Shown here: in pieces, positions 38,746 to 48,781 of the stretch
Numbering within the stretch: position 1 is the stretch's first letter
Layout: each line of letters begins with the position of its first letter
NCBI RefSeq assembly: GCF_018403665.1
Contig: NZ_BOVJ01000172.1
Coordinates: forward strand, 1-54,883
Reading direction: 5' to 3'
DNA from: Paenibacillus cisolokensis
Lineage (GTDB): Bacteria > Bacillota > Bacilli > Paenibacillales > Paenibacillaceae
DNA: 54,883 nucleotides
Notes under the pieces: model-generated
What the model saw: only the letters and a program-made list of their open reading frames with translations
Told to the model about the DNA's origin: nothing
Databases searched by the model: none
Program-made: the position numbers and the translations under genes

Positions 38746-39150
38746 ATGGACATCATCCATATCAGAAAGCCAGCAGACGCAATCAAAGCCCGCCAAAAAG
38801 GGCGAGAGATTGCCAGAGCGCTTGGATTCGGACTGGTCGAACAGACCAGAATCGCATTTGCGATCTCGGAACTGTCGTTAAAGCTGATTGAACTGCCGGA
38901 ACAGGGTCATTTGGTCATCAAGCCGGTTTGCAAAGGAAAGCAGGAAGCGGGGATAGAGGTTCGGTTGTATGAGCATCACAGAGGCCCGAGCAGACTCGAT
39001 TCGGCATGGGCCGAACGATTAGTCGACGCTCTGGAGGTTAAGAACGATCGAATAAGGTGGACACTGACGACCGCTCGCAAATGGCTTATACCATCCCATT
39101 GCGGGGATGCGTTGATTGCCTCGTCCGTGCTTGCTGCCGGGGAGGAATGA
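38746..39150 (+). CDS. RsbT-like GHKL protein lacking ATP-binding motifs
   Basis: 134 residues, the length of RsbT. The N-terminal half matches RsbT-type switch kinases (ARQKGREIARALGFGLVEQT, RIAFAISELS). In RsbT the next residues form the N-box (ELARN) and later a DxGxG loop; here they read SELSLKLIEL and EHHRGPSRLDS, without the Asn or the glycine loop. I infer that it does not bind ATP normally and may be a structural partner. GGAGG precedes the ATG. Its stop directly precedes the start of the histidine kinase, so the two are cotranscribed. Confidence 0.6.
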   Translation: MDIIHIRKPADAIKARQKGREIARALGFGLVEQTRIAFAISELSLKLIELPEQGHLVIKPVCKGKQEAGIEVRLYEHHRGPSRLDSAWAERLVDALEVKNDRIRWTLTTARKWLIPSHCGDALIASSVLAAGEE

Positions 39151-39153
39151 TTG

Positions 39154-40523
39154 ATGCAAGCGATTCGTAAGCGTTATTTTCCAACGCTTGCCGAATACAT
39201 ACGCAGCGGCAGCGAAGCGTCGTTATACGAGGCGACGGAGCTGGGCAAGCTGCTGGACGATATCCATCCGGAAGAAATTATCGCGATTCACGAAGAATGC
39301 ATGCACACGCTCGTATCCAATGTCGAATCAGAAGAAGCGTTGCAACTGTACAACCGGTCGTTTATTTTTCTTATCGAATTGATGGTCGCGTACCGTTTCC
39401 GCAACTACCCCGAGAAATCTACCGAACAAAAATACACTGAAATGCGCGAAATGCTGTTCCAATCCCACCGTTCTTTTGTCATGGTCAAAAACAAGTACGA
39501 AAATGTTCTGCAGCATATGGACAGCGGCATTGCGCTGTTTGACGGAGACGGCATCCTCTCTTTCATCAATCTGCAAATGGCCAAGCTTTTGGATATTCCC
39601 CGCAAGACGCTGGTCGGCTGCACGATACGCGAAATTCTTCTTCATCCGCAATTGAAGCGGGGAACGAAGCGGATGATTTTGCGGCTTTACAAAGAGATGT
39701 TTCTGCGACGGAGCCGTTACTATGAATTGCAGGATGCGTGCGACAGACATTTGCTCGTCACGGTCACCTACGGCGATCAACTGGACGGCGACTATCTGAT
39801 CAGCGTCAAGGACGTGACGGAGTACAAGCAAATCGAACAGACCGCCTATCAGAACGACAAGCTGGCGATGCTCGGCAAGATCGCGGCGGCGATCGCCCAC
39901 GAGATTCGCAATCCGCTCACCTCCATCCGCGGCTTCATCCAACTGCTTCGCCCGCATTTGCAGCAGCTCGGCAAGGAGGAATACGCCCGCATTATCGTCG
40001 CGGAAATCGATCGGGCGAACGACATTATTTATGAATTTCTCAATTCGTCCAAGCCGTCCGCTCCGATGAAGCAGGAGATTCAGGTCGATGCGCTGCTCAA
40101 GGAAGTGACGCTGCTGACCGAAAGCGAAGCGCTGATGAAAAATTGCGATATTCACGTCGAAACATACGATCAGATGAAAGTATCGATCGACGTCAAGCAA
40201 GTCAAGCAGGTGCTGCTCAATTTGCTCCGCAACGCTATGGACGCGATCGAGGACGTCAAAGGGGAAAGACGCGGCCGCATCGATCTGTCGGCGCGCAGCG
40301 AGGGACGATACGTGGAAATTAAGGTTCGCGATAACGGTAAAGGAATGGACCGGGCGACGATGAATCGGTTGTTCGATCCTTTTTTACGACGAAGGAGGCC
40401 GGGACCGGACTCGGATTATCCGTAAGCTATCGCATTATCCGCAACCACGGCGGGTCGATACGGGTCAACAGCCTTTCGGGGGAAGGGACCGAGTTCAATA
40501 TTTATTTGCCAATGCTGATGTAA
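39154..40523 (+). CDS. PAS-containing histidine kinase with RsbR-like N-terminus (frameshift near end)
   Basis: Soluble kinase of about 456 residues after repair. The N-terminal helical region resembles the RsbR globin-like sensor domain (TLAEYIRSGSEASLYEATEL; YNRSFIFLIELMVAYRFRNY). A PAS domain (MDSGIALFDGDGILSFINLQ), the phospho-acceptor AIAHEIRNPLTSIRGFIQLL and an ATPase domain (LLNLLRNAMDAI, VRDNGKGM) follow. The frame is lost at the T-run 40380-40385; one added T gives FTTKEAGTGLGLSVSYRIIR (G2 box) to a stop at 40523. Start ATG 39154 is eight bases after GGAGG. No response regulator is adjacent. Confidence 0.85.
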
Positions 40524-40578
40524 ATGGTTAGAATCGGGGAAGAAAGCCCGATTCTTTTCGTTTCGAGGAGGTAGAAGA

Positions 40579-42096
40579 ATGAAGTTTGAATTCCGTTTGG
40601 ATTCAGCCGGTTCGGCGCAAGGGGCAACCGCGATTGTCCGGCCGGTCGCCAAATCCGAATTGCAGCGGGAGGCGGCGGAAGCCGCCGAATGGGTTCACCC
40701 GCAAATCGATGACGCGCTTCGCAATTCGTACGCCAAAGGATTGTTCAAGGCCGAGCCGGGCGAGACGGAGACGATGCCGACATTCGGACTCCTTCCGGCG
40801 GATTACGTCATCTTCGCCGGTCTGGACGATGCGGCCGACGATCTCCGCCTGACCGCGGCATCCGCGGCGAAGGCGGTCAAACGGCTGAAGGCGGATCGGG
40901 TACAGGTCGTGCTGCCTGCCAAGACCGTGGACGGCACATCCAAATGCGAGCCGTCGCAGGCGTTTCAGGCGCTGGTCGAAGGCTGGGTGCTTGGCGCATA
41001 TGAGCGCCGGCCGCGCAAACGCGAGGAAGCGGCGGAGCCGGCCGAGACGACCGTCGTATTTGCCGTCGCAGGGGATGGGGAAGACGGAAAGCGGGCCGAG
41101 TTATGGAAGCAAGGGATCGAACGCGGACGGATTTTTGCGGAGGCGGTCTGCTATGCGCGCGATCTGGTCAATACGCCGGGCAATGAGCTGACGCCGGAAG
41201 GGCTGGCCGAGCAGGCCGAAGAGCTGGCGGCCCGCTACGAACTGGAATGCGAGGTGCTCGACGAATGGAGCGCGGCCGAGCAAGGCATGGGCGGATTGCT
41301 TGGCGTCGGCCAAGGAAGTGTCAACCCGCCCCGCATGATTGTGCTTCATTACGAGGGCGCGCCTGGAAATAACGAAAGATGGGGACTGGTCGGCAAAGGC
41401 ATTACGTTCGATACCGGCGGCATATCGCTGAAGCGGGCCGAAGGCATGGAGAACATGATCTCGGATATGAGCGGCGCAGCCGCTGTGCTGGGCGTCATGC
41501 AAATTATTGGCGAGCTGAAGCCGGCGGTCAATGTTGTCGCCGTTATTGCCGCCGCGGAGAATATGCCGTCCGACCGGGCGCTGAAGCCGGGAGACGTCAT
41601 CCGCATGATGAACGGTCTGACGGTCGAGGTGGTGAATACCGATGCGGAAGGCCGGCTTGTACTGGCCGACGGCCTGACGACGGCGATCCGCCGGGGCGCT
41701 ACGCGGCTGATCGATGTCGCGACGCTGACCGGAGCGGTTACGGTAGCGCTTGGCGATGTGGCGACGGGCGCGGTATCCAACGACGAAGTTTTCCTGCAAA
41801 ATATTATGCGCGCCTCGTTCCGCACCGGGGAAAAAATATGGCCGCTGCCGTCCTATCGCGAGTATCGCAAGCAGTTGAAAAGCGATGCGGCCGATCTGAA
41901 AAATACAGGCGGCCGCAAAGCGGGAACGATTACCGGAGGGCTCTTTATCGGCGAGTTCGCCGAAGAAAAGCCCTGGGTGCATCTGGATATTGCCGGTACG
42001 GCCTATCTGGACAAGAGCCGCGGCTGGGAGCCGAAAGGCGCAACCGGCGTCATGGTGCGCACGCTCGCCGAGCTTCTGACGACGGCGTCGAGTTGA
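40579..42096 (+). CDS. pepA: Leucyl aminopeptidase (M17)
   Basis: Cytosolic two-metal aminopeptidase, 505 residues. The catalytic C-terminal domain has GLVGKGITFDTGGISLKRAE (metal Lys/Asp), MISDMSGAAAVLG and VVNTDAEGRLVLADGL (the NTDAEGRL signature). The N-terminal macro-like domain is more divergent. AGGAGGT precedes the ATG. Stands alone with its own terminator. Confidence 0.95.
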   Translation: MKFEFRLDSAGSAQGATAIVRPVAKSELQREAAEAAEWVHPQIDDALRNSYAKGLFKAEPGETETMPTFGLLPADYVIFAGLDDAADDLRLTAASAAKAVKRLKADRVQVVLPAKTVDGTSKCEPSQAFQALVEGWVLGAYERRPRKREEAAEPAETTVVFAVAGDGEDGKRAELWKQGIERGRIFAEAVCYARDLVNTPGNELTPEGLAEQAEELAARYELECEVLDEWSAAEQGMGGLLGVGQGSVNPPRMIVLHYEGAPGNNERWGLVGKGITFDTGGISLKRAEGMENMISDMSGAAAVLGVMQIIGELKPAVNVVAVIAAAENMPSDRALKPGDVIRMMNGLTVEVVNTDAEGRLVLADGLTTAIRRGATRLIDVATLTGAVTVALGDVATGAVSNDEVFLQNIMRASFRTGEKIWPLPSYREYRKQLKSDAADLKNTGGRKAGTITGGLFIGEFAEEKPWVHLDIAGTAYLDKSRGWEPKGATGVMVRTLAELLTTASS

Positions 42097-42101
42097 TGCG
42101 A

Positions 42102-42136
42102 AACGGCATCTCCTTCAACGGGGATGCCGTTTTTTT
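42102..42136 (+). terminator. Rho-independent terminator of pepA
   Basis: AACGGCATCTCC / GGGGATGCCGTT stem with a short loop and seven T. The 180 bases from here to the aldo/keto reductase gene show only short GC-rich direct repeats (GCACCG...CCGCA twice) and no gene. Confidence 0.8.
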
Positions 42137-42315
42137 GGTGTGGCGCTAGTGGATAGGGACCTGCTGGTACGGCAGGTACGCTAAAGACCGCGCCGCTGGT
42201 ACGCCTCGGTCGGATAGAGCCCTGCAGGTGCGCTTCGGCCGCGATGCGGGCGAATAGAAATCATGCACCGCCCGCAGAGGCGAAGCAATGCACCGTCCGC
42301 ATGTCCCACTCCGGC

Positions 42316-43307
42316 TTACTCGCTCAAAATTTCGTCGATTTTCGCGAGCTCTTCCGCCGAGAACGACAGATTGTTCAGCGCGCCCAGATTCTCCTCAATC
42401 TGGCTGACGCGGCTTGCGCCGATCAGCGCCGAGGTGACGCGTCCGCCGCGCAGCACCCAGGCGAGGGCAAGCTGGGCGATCGACTGGCCGCGCGACTCGG
42501 CTACTTCGCGAAGCTTGCGGACTTTGGCGAGAGTCCGCTCGTTCACGTCGCTTTCACGCAGCGCCCCCGACGGCTTGGCCGCACGGGAATCGCTTGGAAT
42601 GCCCTGTATATATTTGTTCGTGAGCAGCCCTTGCTGCAGCGGGCAGAACGCGATGCTGCCGACGCCGTGCTCGTCGAGCACGTCCTGCAGTCCGTCCTCG
42701 ATCCAACGGTTCAGCATGGAATAGGAAGGCTGATGAATCGCAAGCGGCGTGCCTAGTTCCTTAAGAATGGAAATCGCTTGCCGCGTCTGTTCCGGATCAT
42801 AGCTGGAAATGCCAATATAAAGCGCCTTTCCTTGCCGGACAATGCCGTCCAGCGCCATCATCGTCTCTTCAAGCGGCGTCTCCGGGTCGAACCGGTGGGA
42901 GTAGAAAATATCGACATAATCGAGCCCCATCCGTTTCAGGCTTTGATCGAGACTGGCGACGAGATATTTTTGGAGCCCCACTCCCCGTACGGCCCCGGCC
43001 ACATGTAATAGCCCGCCTTGGTCGAAATGATCAGCTCGTCCCGATAAGGAGCGAGGTCGCTTTTCAACAGCTTGCCGAACATCTCTTCCGCGGAGCCCGG
43101 GGGCGGACCGTAGTTGTTGGCCAGATCAAAATGCGTAATGCCGCGGTCGAATGCATAGCGGATCATCTCACGGCCGTTCTCGAATGTGTCGATGCCGCCG
43201 AAATTATGCCACAGTCCGAGGGAAATGGCGGGCAGCTTCAGACCTGTCCGGCCGCAGCGGTTGTAAATCATGCTGTCGTAGCGTTTCTCGTTTGCCGAAT
43301 AAACCAT
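42316..43307 (-). pseudogene. Aldo/keto reductase, YghZ/Gpr type (frameshifted)
   Basis: NADPH-dependent aldehyde reductase of the L-glyceraldehyde-3-phosphate reductase/YghZ group. Motifs: LKLPAISLGLWHNFGG, HFDLANNYGPPPGSAEE (Asp/Tyr of the catalytic tetrad), ELIISTKAGYYMWPGPYGEWGS (Lys), YVDIFYSHRFDPETPLEETM (His), and IGASRVSQIEENLGAL for the cofactor. The frame is lost at the T-run 42967-42971 (A-run on the coding strand); one more base yields EWGSKKYLVASLDQSLKRM and about 330 residues. GGAGG stands seven bases before ATG 43307. Single gene. Confidence 0.87.
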
Positions 43308-43519
43308 ATCATACCTCCGGGATCTAAGAAATAGACTTTATCATGCTCTTTTTACTATAATCGAAGCGAAAGAATGACGTAAGTACTGAAATTCGGTTTC
43401 GTTAGTAAACGAAAGGGAAGTTGCTTCTGCTGTAGGCGCCGCCGGTCGATGCGGCTCTGGCGATGTCCAGCCGCGGCGTGCGGTGAGCAGCAGATAGGAA
43501 AAGGGGCTGATGATGGAGC

Positions 43520-44334
43520 ATGTGGGACTGGTTCGCTTCGCACGGTGCGGTGACGCAGGCGCTTGCGGGCACGCTGTTCACCTGGTTCATGACGGCGGTG
43601 GGCGCCTCGCTCGTTTTTTTCACGCGCACTGTCAATGAAAGGTTTATGGACGCGATGCTCGGCTTTGCCGGCGGCGTCATGATTGCGGCCAGCTATTGGT
43701 CGCTTCTCGCTCCCGCTCTCGAGATGGGAGAAGAGGGGCCGCTGCCCGCCTGGATTCCCGCAGCGACGGGATTTATGCTGGGCGGCGTGTTTCTGTGGCT
43801 CGTCAACCGGTTTTGCCGCACGAGCATCCGAACGCGCCCGTGACGGCCGGCACTCGTACCGGGCCGCTGATGAACCGCCGCAGCACGTTGCTCGTGCTGG
43901 CGATTACGCTGCACAACATTCCCGAAGGGCTCGCGGTCGGCGTCGCCTTCGGGGCTGTAGCGGCCGATCTGAGCGGCGCCTCGCTGAGCGGCGCCCTCGC
44001 GCTGGCGCTCGGCATCGGCATTCAGAATTTCCCGGAAGGCACTGCTGTGGCGATGCCGCTTCGCCGGGAAGGAATGTCCCGCAGACGCAGCTTTTTCTAC
44101 GGCCAGCTGTCGGGGATGTTCGAACCGATCGCCGCCGTTATCGGCGCGGCCGCCGTCCTGTTCATCGAGCCGCTCTTGCCTTATGCGCTCAGCTTCGCGG
44201 CGGGCGCGATGATTTTCGTCGTCGCCGAAGAAGTCATTCCGAGCTCGCAGGAGCACGGTCATAAAAGCATGGCGTCGATGAGCCTGATGACCGGATTTGC
44301 GGTTATGATGATATTGGACGTGGCGCTCGGCTGA
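43520..44334 (+). pseudogene. ZIP-family metal transporter (frameshifted)
   Basis: Membrane divalent-cation transporter (Zn/Fe), GufA/ZupT-like, about 270 residues after repair and about eight helices. Helix IV has [16 protein letters not shown] and helix [21 protein letters not shown], the paired HNxPEG / QNxPEG metal sites. The last helices have [15 protein letters not shown] and [16 protein letters not shown]. The frame breaks at the T-run 43811-43814; one added T reads [14 protein letters not shown], supplying the cytosolic His-containing loop. Start ATG 43520 has a poor ribosome site. Confidence 0.83.
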
Positions 44335-44525
44335 AGCGGGGCCGACGCCTTCCGATGCCTCGCCCGGCAGGCCGGAAGCCCGGCTGAAGGGGATTTTACC
44401 GCATGAAGCTGCGATGCGGATTGTCCGCCAATGGTCTGCAAAATGTTTTGCGTTCCGGTATCATTTCAAGTATTATGAATAGATATAGCATTCATAACTT
44501 GTAACCGGAAAAGGAGCAACAGCAT

Positions 44526-45488
44526 ATGAGTTCAAAAACGAGCCATTGCAAAATCGTCGATTGCACAATCCGCGACGGCGGCCTTGTGAACAACTGGGAT
44601 TTCAGCGTCGAATTCGTTCAGTATTTGTATCAATGCCTGAACGAGGCCGGCGTCGATTATATGGAGATCGGCTACAAAAACTCGCCGAAGCTGCTGAAGG
44701 GCGCCGATTCGGCCGGCCCCTGGCGGTTTCTGGACGACGGCTTTCTGCGCAAAGTCATCCCGAACAAAGGCCGGACGAAGCTGTCCGCCCTCGTCGATAT
44801 CGGCCGTGTGGACGAGAACGACATTTTGCCGCGCAGCGAAAGCCTGCTTGATCTGATCCGCGTAGCCTGCTACATCCAGGATGTGGACAAGGCGCTCGAG
44901 CTTGTTCAAATCTTCCATGACCGCGGCTACGAGACGACGATCAACATTATGGCGCTGTCGAACGTCATGGAAAATCAGCTTGTCGAGGCATTCGATCTGA
45001 TCCGGGAAAGCGTGGTCGATGTCGTATACATCGTCGATTCCTACGGCAGCCTGAAGCCGAACGACATCGTATATTTGGTGGACAAGTTCCGCAGCCATCT
45101 GCCGAATAAACGTCTTGGCGTGCATACGCACAACAATATGCAGCTTGCGTTCGCCAACACGCTGACGGCGGCCGAGAAAGGCGTGGAGTTGCTGGACGCC
45201 TCCGTTTACGGCATGGGCCGGGCGGCGGGCAATTGCACGACGGAGCTGCTTGTGGCGCATTTGCAAAATACGAAGTACAACGTTCGTCCCGTTCTCGATA
45301 TGATCGAGAAGTATATGATTCCGCTCCGCGAGAAGGAAGAGTGGGGCTACCTTATTCCGTACATGATTACCGGCATGCTGGACGAGCATCCGCGTTCCGC
45401 CATGGCGCTCCGCGCTTCCGCAGACAAAGACAAATGCGTCGATTTCTACGACAAGCTGACGACACCCGAAGTCGCGCATTCCAAGTAA
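44526..45488 (+). CDS. DRE-TIM (HMGL-like) aldolase-family protein
   Basis: 320 residues. The DRE-TIM signature is CTIRDGGLVNNWDFS (metal Asp); later RLGVHTHNNMQLAFANTLTA (HxH metal site) and LLDASVYGMGRAAGNCTTEL. The family includes 4-hydroxy-2-oxovalerate aldolase, HMG-CoA lyase and the catalytic domains of isopropylmalate synthases. Because the regulatory domain is missing, an aldolase role is more likely than a synthase. The substrate is unknown. AAAAGGAGC precedes the ATG. Followed by a terminator. Confidence 0.8.
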   Translation: MSSKTSHCKIVDCTIRDGGLVNNWDFSVEFVQYLYQCLNEAGVDYMEIGYKNSPKLLKGADSAGPWRFLDDGFLRKVIPNKGRTKLSALVDIGRVDENDILPRSESLLDLIRVACYIQDVDKALELVQIFHDRGYETTINIMALSNVMENQLVEAFDLIRESVVDVVYIVDSYGSLKPNDIVYLVDKFRSHLPNKRLGVHTHNNMQLAFANTLTAAEKGVELLDASVYGMGRAAGNCTTELLVAHLQNTKYNVRPVLDMIEKYMIPLREKEEWGYLIPYMITGMLDEHPRSAMALRASADKDKCVDFYDKLTTPEVAHSK

Positions 45489-45507
45489 GCCATTGCCGTA
45501 TAAATCG

Positions 45508-45530
45508 AGCCCGGGCGCTGCCCGGGCTTT
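45508..45530 (+). terminator. Rho-independent terminator
   Basis: AGCCCGGGC / GCCCGGGCT stem with loop GCT and a short T-tract, 20 bases after the aldolase-like gene. Confidence 0.65.
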
Positions 45531-45546
45531 CGGCTGCCGCAGGAGA

Positions 45547-45633
45547 GACTGCGCAGAAGTGACTGCGCAGGCGGGACTGCGCAGGCGGGACTGCGCAGAA
45601 GGGCTGCCGCAGAAGGGACACTGCCGCAGGCGG
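45547..45633. repeat. 14-bp tandem repeat array with CTGCGCAG palindromes
   Basis: Six units starting at 45547, 45561, 45575, 45589, 45603 and 45617, consensus GACTGCGCAGRMGG. The first four contain the perfect palindrome CTGCGCAG at exact 14-bp steps; the last two have CTGCCGCAG. It lies between a terminator and the start of the lutR-like gene at 45676. Confidence 0.8.
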
Positions 45634-45675
45634 CATGAGACCGTAAGGCCGGAATCCGGCGGAATGGAGGGGGCT

Positions 45676-46410
45676 ATGGCGTTTTCTAAAGTGTCGACCA
45701 AAAAAGTTTATGAGCTGATTGCCGAGCAGTTGAAGGACCATATTGTCGGCGGCGGCTGGAAAGCCGGCGATAAACTGCCGTCGACGAAGGAGCTGTCGGA
45801 GCAGTTTCAGGTCGGACGTTCGACGATGCGGGAAGCGCTCAGCGCGCTGAAAGCGATGGGACTCATCGAAATCCGCCACGGCGAGGGCTGCTTCGTTCGT
45901 TCGGTGGATTCGGCCGATCTTCGGCTGACGCAATTCGAATCGCTGCTGCTGAACCGTAAGACAGTGCTGGAGCTGCTGGAAGCGCGCAAGGCGCTGGAAA
46001 TTTCCAACGCCGCCCTTGCCGCCGAGAAGCGGACGGCCGACGACGTCGCCGAATTCGAGAAGCTTATGGCGAACATGGAGGACGGCATCGGCGACGAGGA
46101 GCGGGGGGAAGCGGCCGACATCCGGTTCCATCGGCTGCTGGCGGAAGCGACGCACAATTCGATCATGGTGAAGCTTCTCGAATCGATCTCGTCGCAGATG
46201 GAGATGGCGATCCGGGAAACCCGGCGCATTCAGATGTACAGCAGCAAAGAGGTGTCCCTCCGGCTGTGGCGCGAGCATGCCGCCATTTTCGAAGCGGTGA
46301 AGGCGGGCGATGCGGCGGCCGCGCAGGAGCGGATGCGGGAACATCTGCATCATGTCGAGCAGGTGCTGCTCCGGTATCTGGGGGGCGACATGAAGCCGCG
46401 CGACCGATAG
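45676..46410 (+). CDS. lutR: FadR/GntR-family regulator, LutR-like
   Basis: 244 residues. The GntR winged helix (VYELIAEQLKDHIVGGGWKA, LSEQFQVGRSTMREALSALK) is followed by an FCD ligand-binding domain (LLEARKALEISNAALAAEKR, ADIRFHRLLAEATHNSIMVK, LWREHAAIFEAVKAGDAAAA with metal-site His). It precedes lutABC on the same strand, the arrangement expected for the lactate-responsive repressor. ATG 45676 follows GGAGGGGG. The tandem array upstream may serve its control. Symbol by context. Confidence 0.82.
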   Translation: MAFSKVSTKKVYELIAEQLKDHIVGGGWKAGDKLPSTKELSEQFQVGRSTMREALSALKAMGLIEIRHGEGCFVRSVDSADLRLTQFESLLLNRKTVLELLEARKALEISNAALAAEKRTADDVAEFEKLMANMEDGIGDEERGEAADIRFHRLLAEATHNSIMVKLLESISSQMEMAIRETRRIQMYSSKEVSLRLWREHAAIFEAVKAGDAAAAQERMREHLHHVEQVLLRYLGGDMKPRDR

Positions 46411-46463
46411 CGGCGGAGACGCTATTATTTTTTACGCTCCCCTCTTTCTTTTTTGATAGATGT

Positions 46464-46478
46464 CTGATAACCTGATAA
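46464..46478 (+). promoter_or_regulatory. Possible operator ahead of lutABC
   Basis: Tandem CTGATAAC-CTGATAAT between lutR and lutA, in an AT-rich stretch after a T-rich segment. Could be a regulator site; weak evidence. Confidence 0.25.
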
Positions 46479-46533
46479 TTAAGAAGGTCACATGCTGCAA
46501 ACGGCCTTTGCAGACTTTAGCGTAGACGAAAGG

Positions 46534-47277
46534 ATGCGGACCGCATTGAAAGTTTCGATCTTCATTACTTGTCTGTCGGATCTCCTCTACCCCGAAGTGG
46601 GGGAGAGCGTCGTCCGGATTTTAAGCGATTACGGTTGTGACGTCGATTTTCCGGAAATGCAGGTCTGCTGCGGACAACCGGCGTTCAACAGCGGCTACCA
46701 GGACGAGGCGCGAGAAGTGGCGCGCGGCATCATTCGCGCCTTCGAGCACAGCGAATATGTCGTATCGCCTTCCGGCTCGTGCACGGGTATGATTCATCAT
46801 TATTATCCGCATTTATTTCGGGACGATCCCGAATGGCTGGCGAAGGCGGAAGCGCTTACGGCCAAGACGTACGAATTTTCGCAATTTCTTGTCAACGTGC
46901 TCGGCGTCGTCGATCTGAAAGCGAAATTTCCGCACCGCGTCACGTATCATCCGTCCTGCCACGCCATGCGGCTGCTCGGCGTTCGGGAAGAACCGATGAA
47001 GCTCTTGCAGCATATCGAGGGCTTGAAGTATGAAGAGCTGCCCCGCAAGGAAGACTGCTGCGGCTTCGGCGGCACATTCTCGGTGAAGATGGCGGATATG
47101 TCCGAAGCGATGGTGTGCGACAAGGCCGCCTGCGTCTGCGAGACCGGGGCGGAGGTGCTGGTCGGCACCGACATGGGCTGCCTGATGAACATCGGCGGCA
47201 GGCTGAACAAGGAAGGCAAGCCGGTGCGCGTCATGCATCTGGCACAGGTGCTGGACGAAGGGAGGAACAGCCGATGA
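46534..47277 (+). CDS. lutA: L-lactate utilisation protein LutA (CCG-domain Fe-S subunit)
   Basis: About 247 residues with the two cysteine-rich CCG domains: DFPEMQVCCGQPAFNSGY and RKEDCCGFGGTFSVKMADM. Part of the LutABC complex that oxidises L-lactate to pyruvate. I use ATG 46534; ATG 46492 (after AAGAAGG) and TTG 46546 directly before KVSIFITCLSD are alternatives. Stop overlaps lutB (ATGA). Confidence 0.92.
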   Translation: MRTALKVSIFITCLSDLLYPEVGESVVRILSDYGCDVDFPEMQVCCGQPAFNSGYQDEAREVARGIIRAFEHSEYVVSPSGSCTGMIHHYYPHLFRDDPEWLAKAEALTAKTYEFSQFLVNVLGVVDLKAKFPHRVTYHPSCHAMRLLGVREEPMKLLQHIEGLKYEELPRKEDCCGFGGTFSVKMADMSEAMVCDKAACVCETGAEVLVGTDMGCLMNIGGRLNKEGKPVRVMHLAQVLDEGRNSR

Positions 47278-48781
47278 GCGGTTCGGCGGCAACCGGAACG
47301 GCGCATCCCGACGAGCGGATCGGCTCGGGGCTGAAAAGCCGGGCGAAGCGGGCGCTGGGCGATGAGTTTTTGCGCAAGGCGGTCGCCTTTACGACGGATA
47401 AGCTGAGAAAGGGAAGGCTGGATGCGGCGGATATGCTGGGCGATTGGGAAGCGTGGCGCGAGCGCGCCAGGGCGATCCGGTCGCATACGATCAGCCATTT
47501 GGATTATTACCTCGGGCAGTTTGCCGACAATGTGCAGAAGCGCGGCGGGCATGTCTATTTTGCAGTGACGGGCGCGAAGCGGTGAAGACGTTTCTGAGCA
47601 TCGCCGAACGGCACAAGGCGAAGCTGGTCGCGAAAGGCAAGTCGATGGTATCCGAGGAGATTCATCTCAACCATCATCTCGAAGAGCGCGGCATCGAAGC
47701 GATCGAGACCGATCTCGGGGAATACATTTTGCAATTGGCCAGAGAAACGCCCTCGCATCTGATCATTCCGGCGATTCATAAAAACAAGTCGCAGATTGCC
47801 GCGCTGTTCGAGGAGGATGCCGGACGTCCTTTCGAGCCGGAGACGAAGGTGCTCGCGGCATATGCGCGGCAGAAGCTGCGGAATTATTTTCTGGAGGCGG
47901 ACATCGGCTTGACGGGCTGCAACTTCGGCGTGGCCGAATCGGGCTCGATCACGCTCGTCTCCAATGAAGGCAACGGACGGATGGTATCGACGCTGCCGAA
48001 GGTTCATGTCGTCGTAATGGGGATGGAGCGGCTCGTCCCGACGTTCGAAGATTTGGAAGTGGTGCTCAATATGCTGGCGCGCAGCGCTACGGGTCAGAAG
48101 CTGACGACGTATACGTCGATTCTGACGGGGCCGAAGCAGGAAGGGGATCTCGACGGGCCGGAGGAGCTGCACGTCATCATTCTCGACAACGGACGCTCCA
48201 ATCAGCTTGGCGATCCGATATTCCAGGAAGTGCTCAATTGCATCCGTTGCGCGGCTTGCCTGAACGTCTGTCCGGTCTACCGCCATGTCGGCGGCCATAC
48301 GTACGGCACCGTCTACAGCGGTCCGATCGGCGCGGTGCTGACGCCGCTGCTGCAGCAGGACATGAAGGAAGCGGGAACGCTGGCCTACGCTTCCAGTCTG
48401 TGCGGGGCTTGCTACGAAGCGTGTCCCGTCAAAATTCCGCTGCACGACATGCTCGTCCATCTTCGCCACCGCAAAGTGAAGATGAAGCTGACGTCGCTTC
48501 CGGAGCGAATCGCATTCAAGTCCTACGCGACCATGTTCGGCAACATTACGCTGTATAAGCTGGCGACCCGGTCGGCTTACTACGCCCAGCTGCCGCTTGT
48601 GCGGGAGGGCAAGATCAAGAGCGGTCCGCCGCCGTTGTCGGGCTGGACGCAATCGCGCTTCATGCCGATGCTGCCGAAGCGTTCGTTCCGCGACCGATGG
48701 GCGGAGCTGCAGCAGGAATTGGCGCAGCGCAAGACAGACGGCGCCGCTCCGAACGGAACCCGGAAGGAGGAGAAGCGATGA
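47274..48781 (+). pseudogene. lutB: L-lactate utilisation iron-sulfur protein LutB (frameshifted)
   Basis: Ferredoxin-type subunit of the lactate oxidation complex, about 500 residues. N-terminal DUF162-like part (YLGQFADNVQKRGGHVYFAV; GLTGCNFGVAESGSITLVSN), then two 4Fe-4S motifs, CIRCAACLNVCPVYR and CGACYEACPVKI. The frame is lost at G-run 47570-47572; one more G reads AVTGREAVKTFLSIAERH. As given, only the first 103 residues would be made. Starts inside the lutA stop and overlaps lutC by four bases. Confidence 0.9.

Noticed and set aside
40380..40385. Programmed ribosomal frameshifting at the homopolymer runs
   Set aside because: The same pattern is found in many unrelated genes with no slippery heptamer plus pseudoknot layout; sequencing loss explains it more simply.
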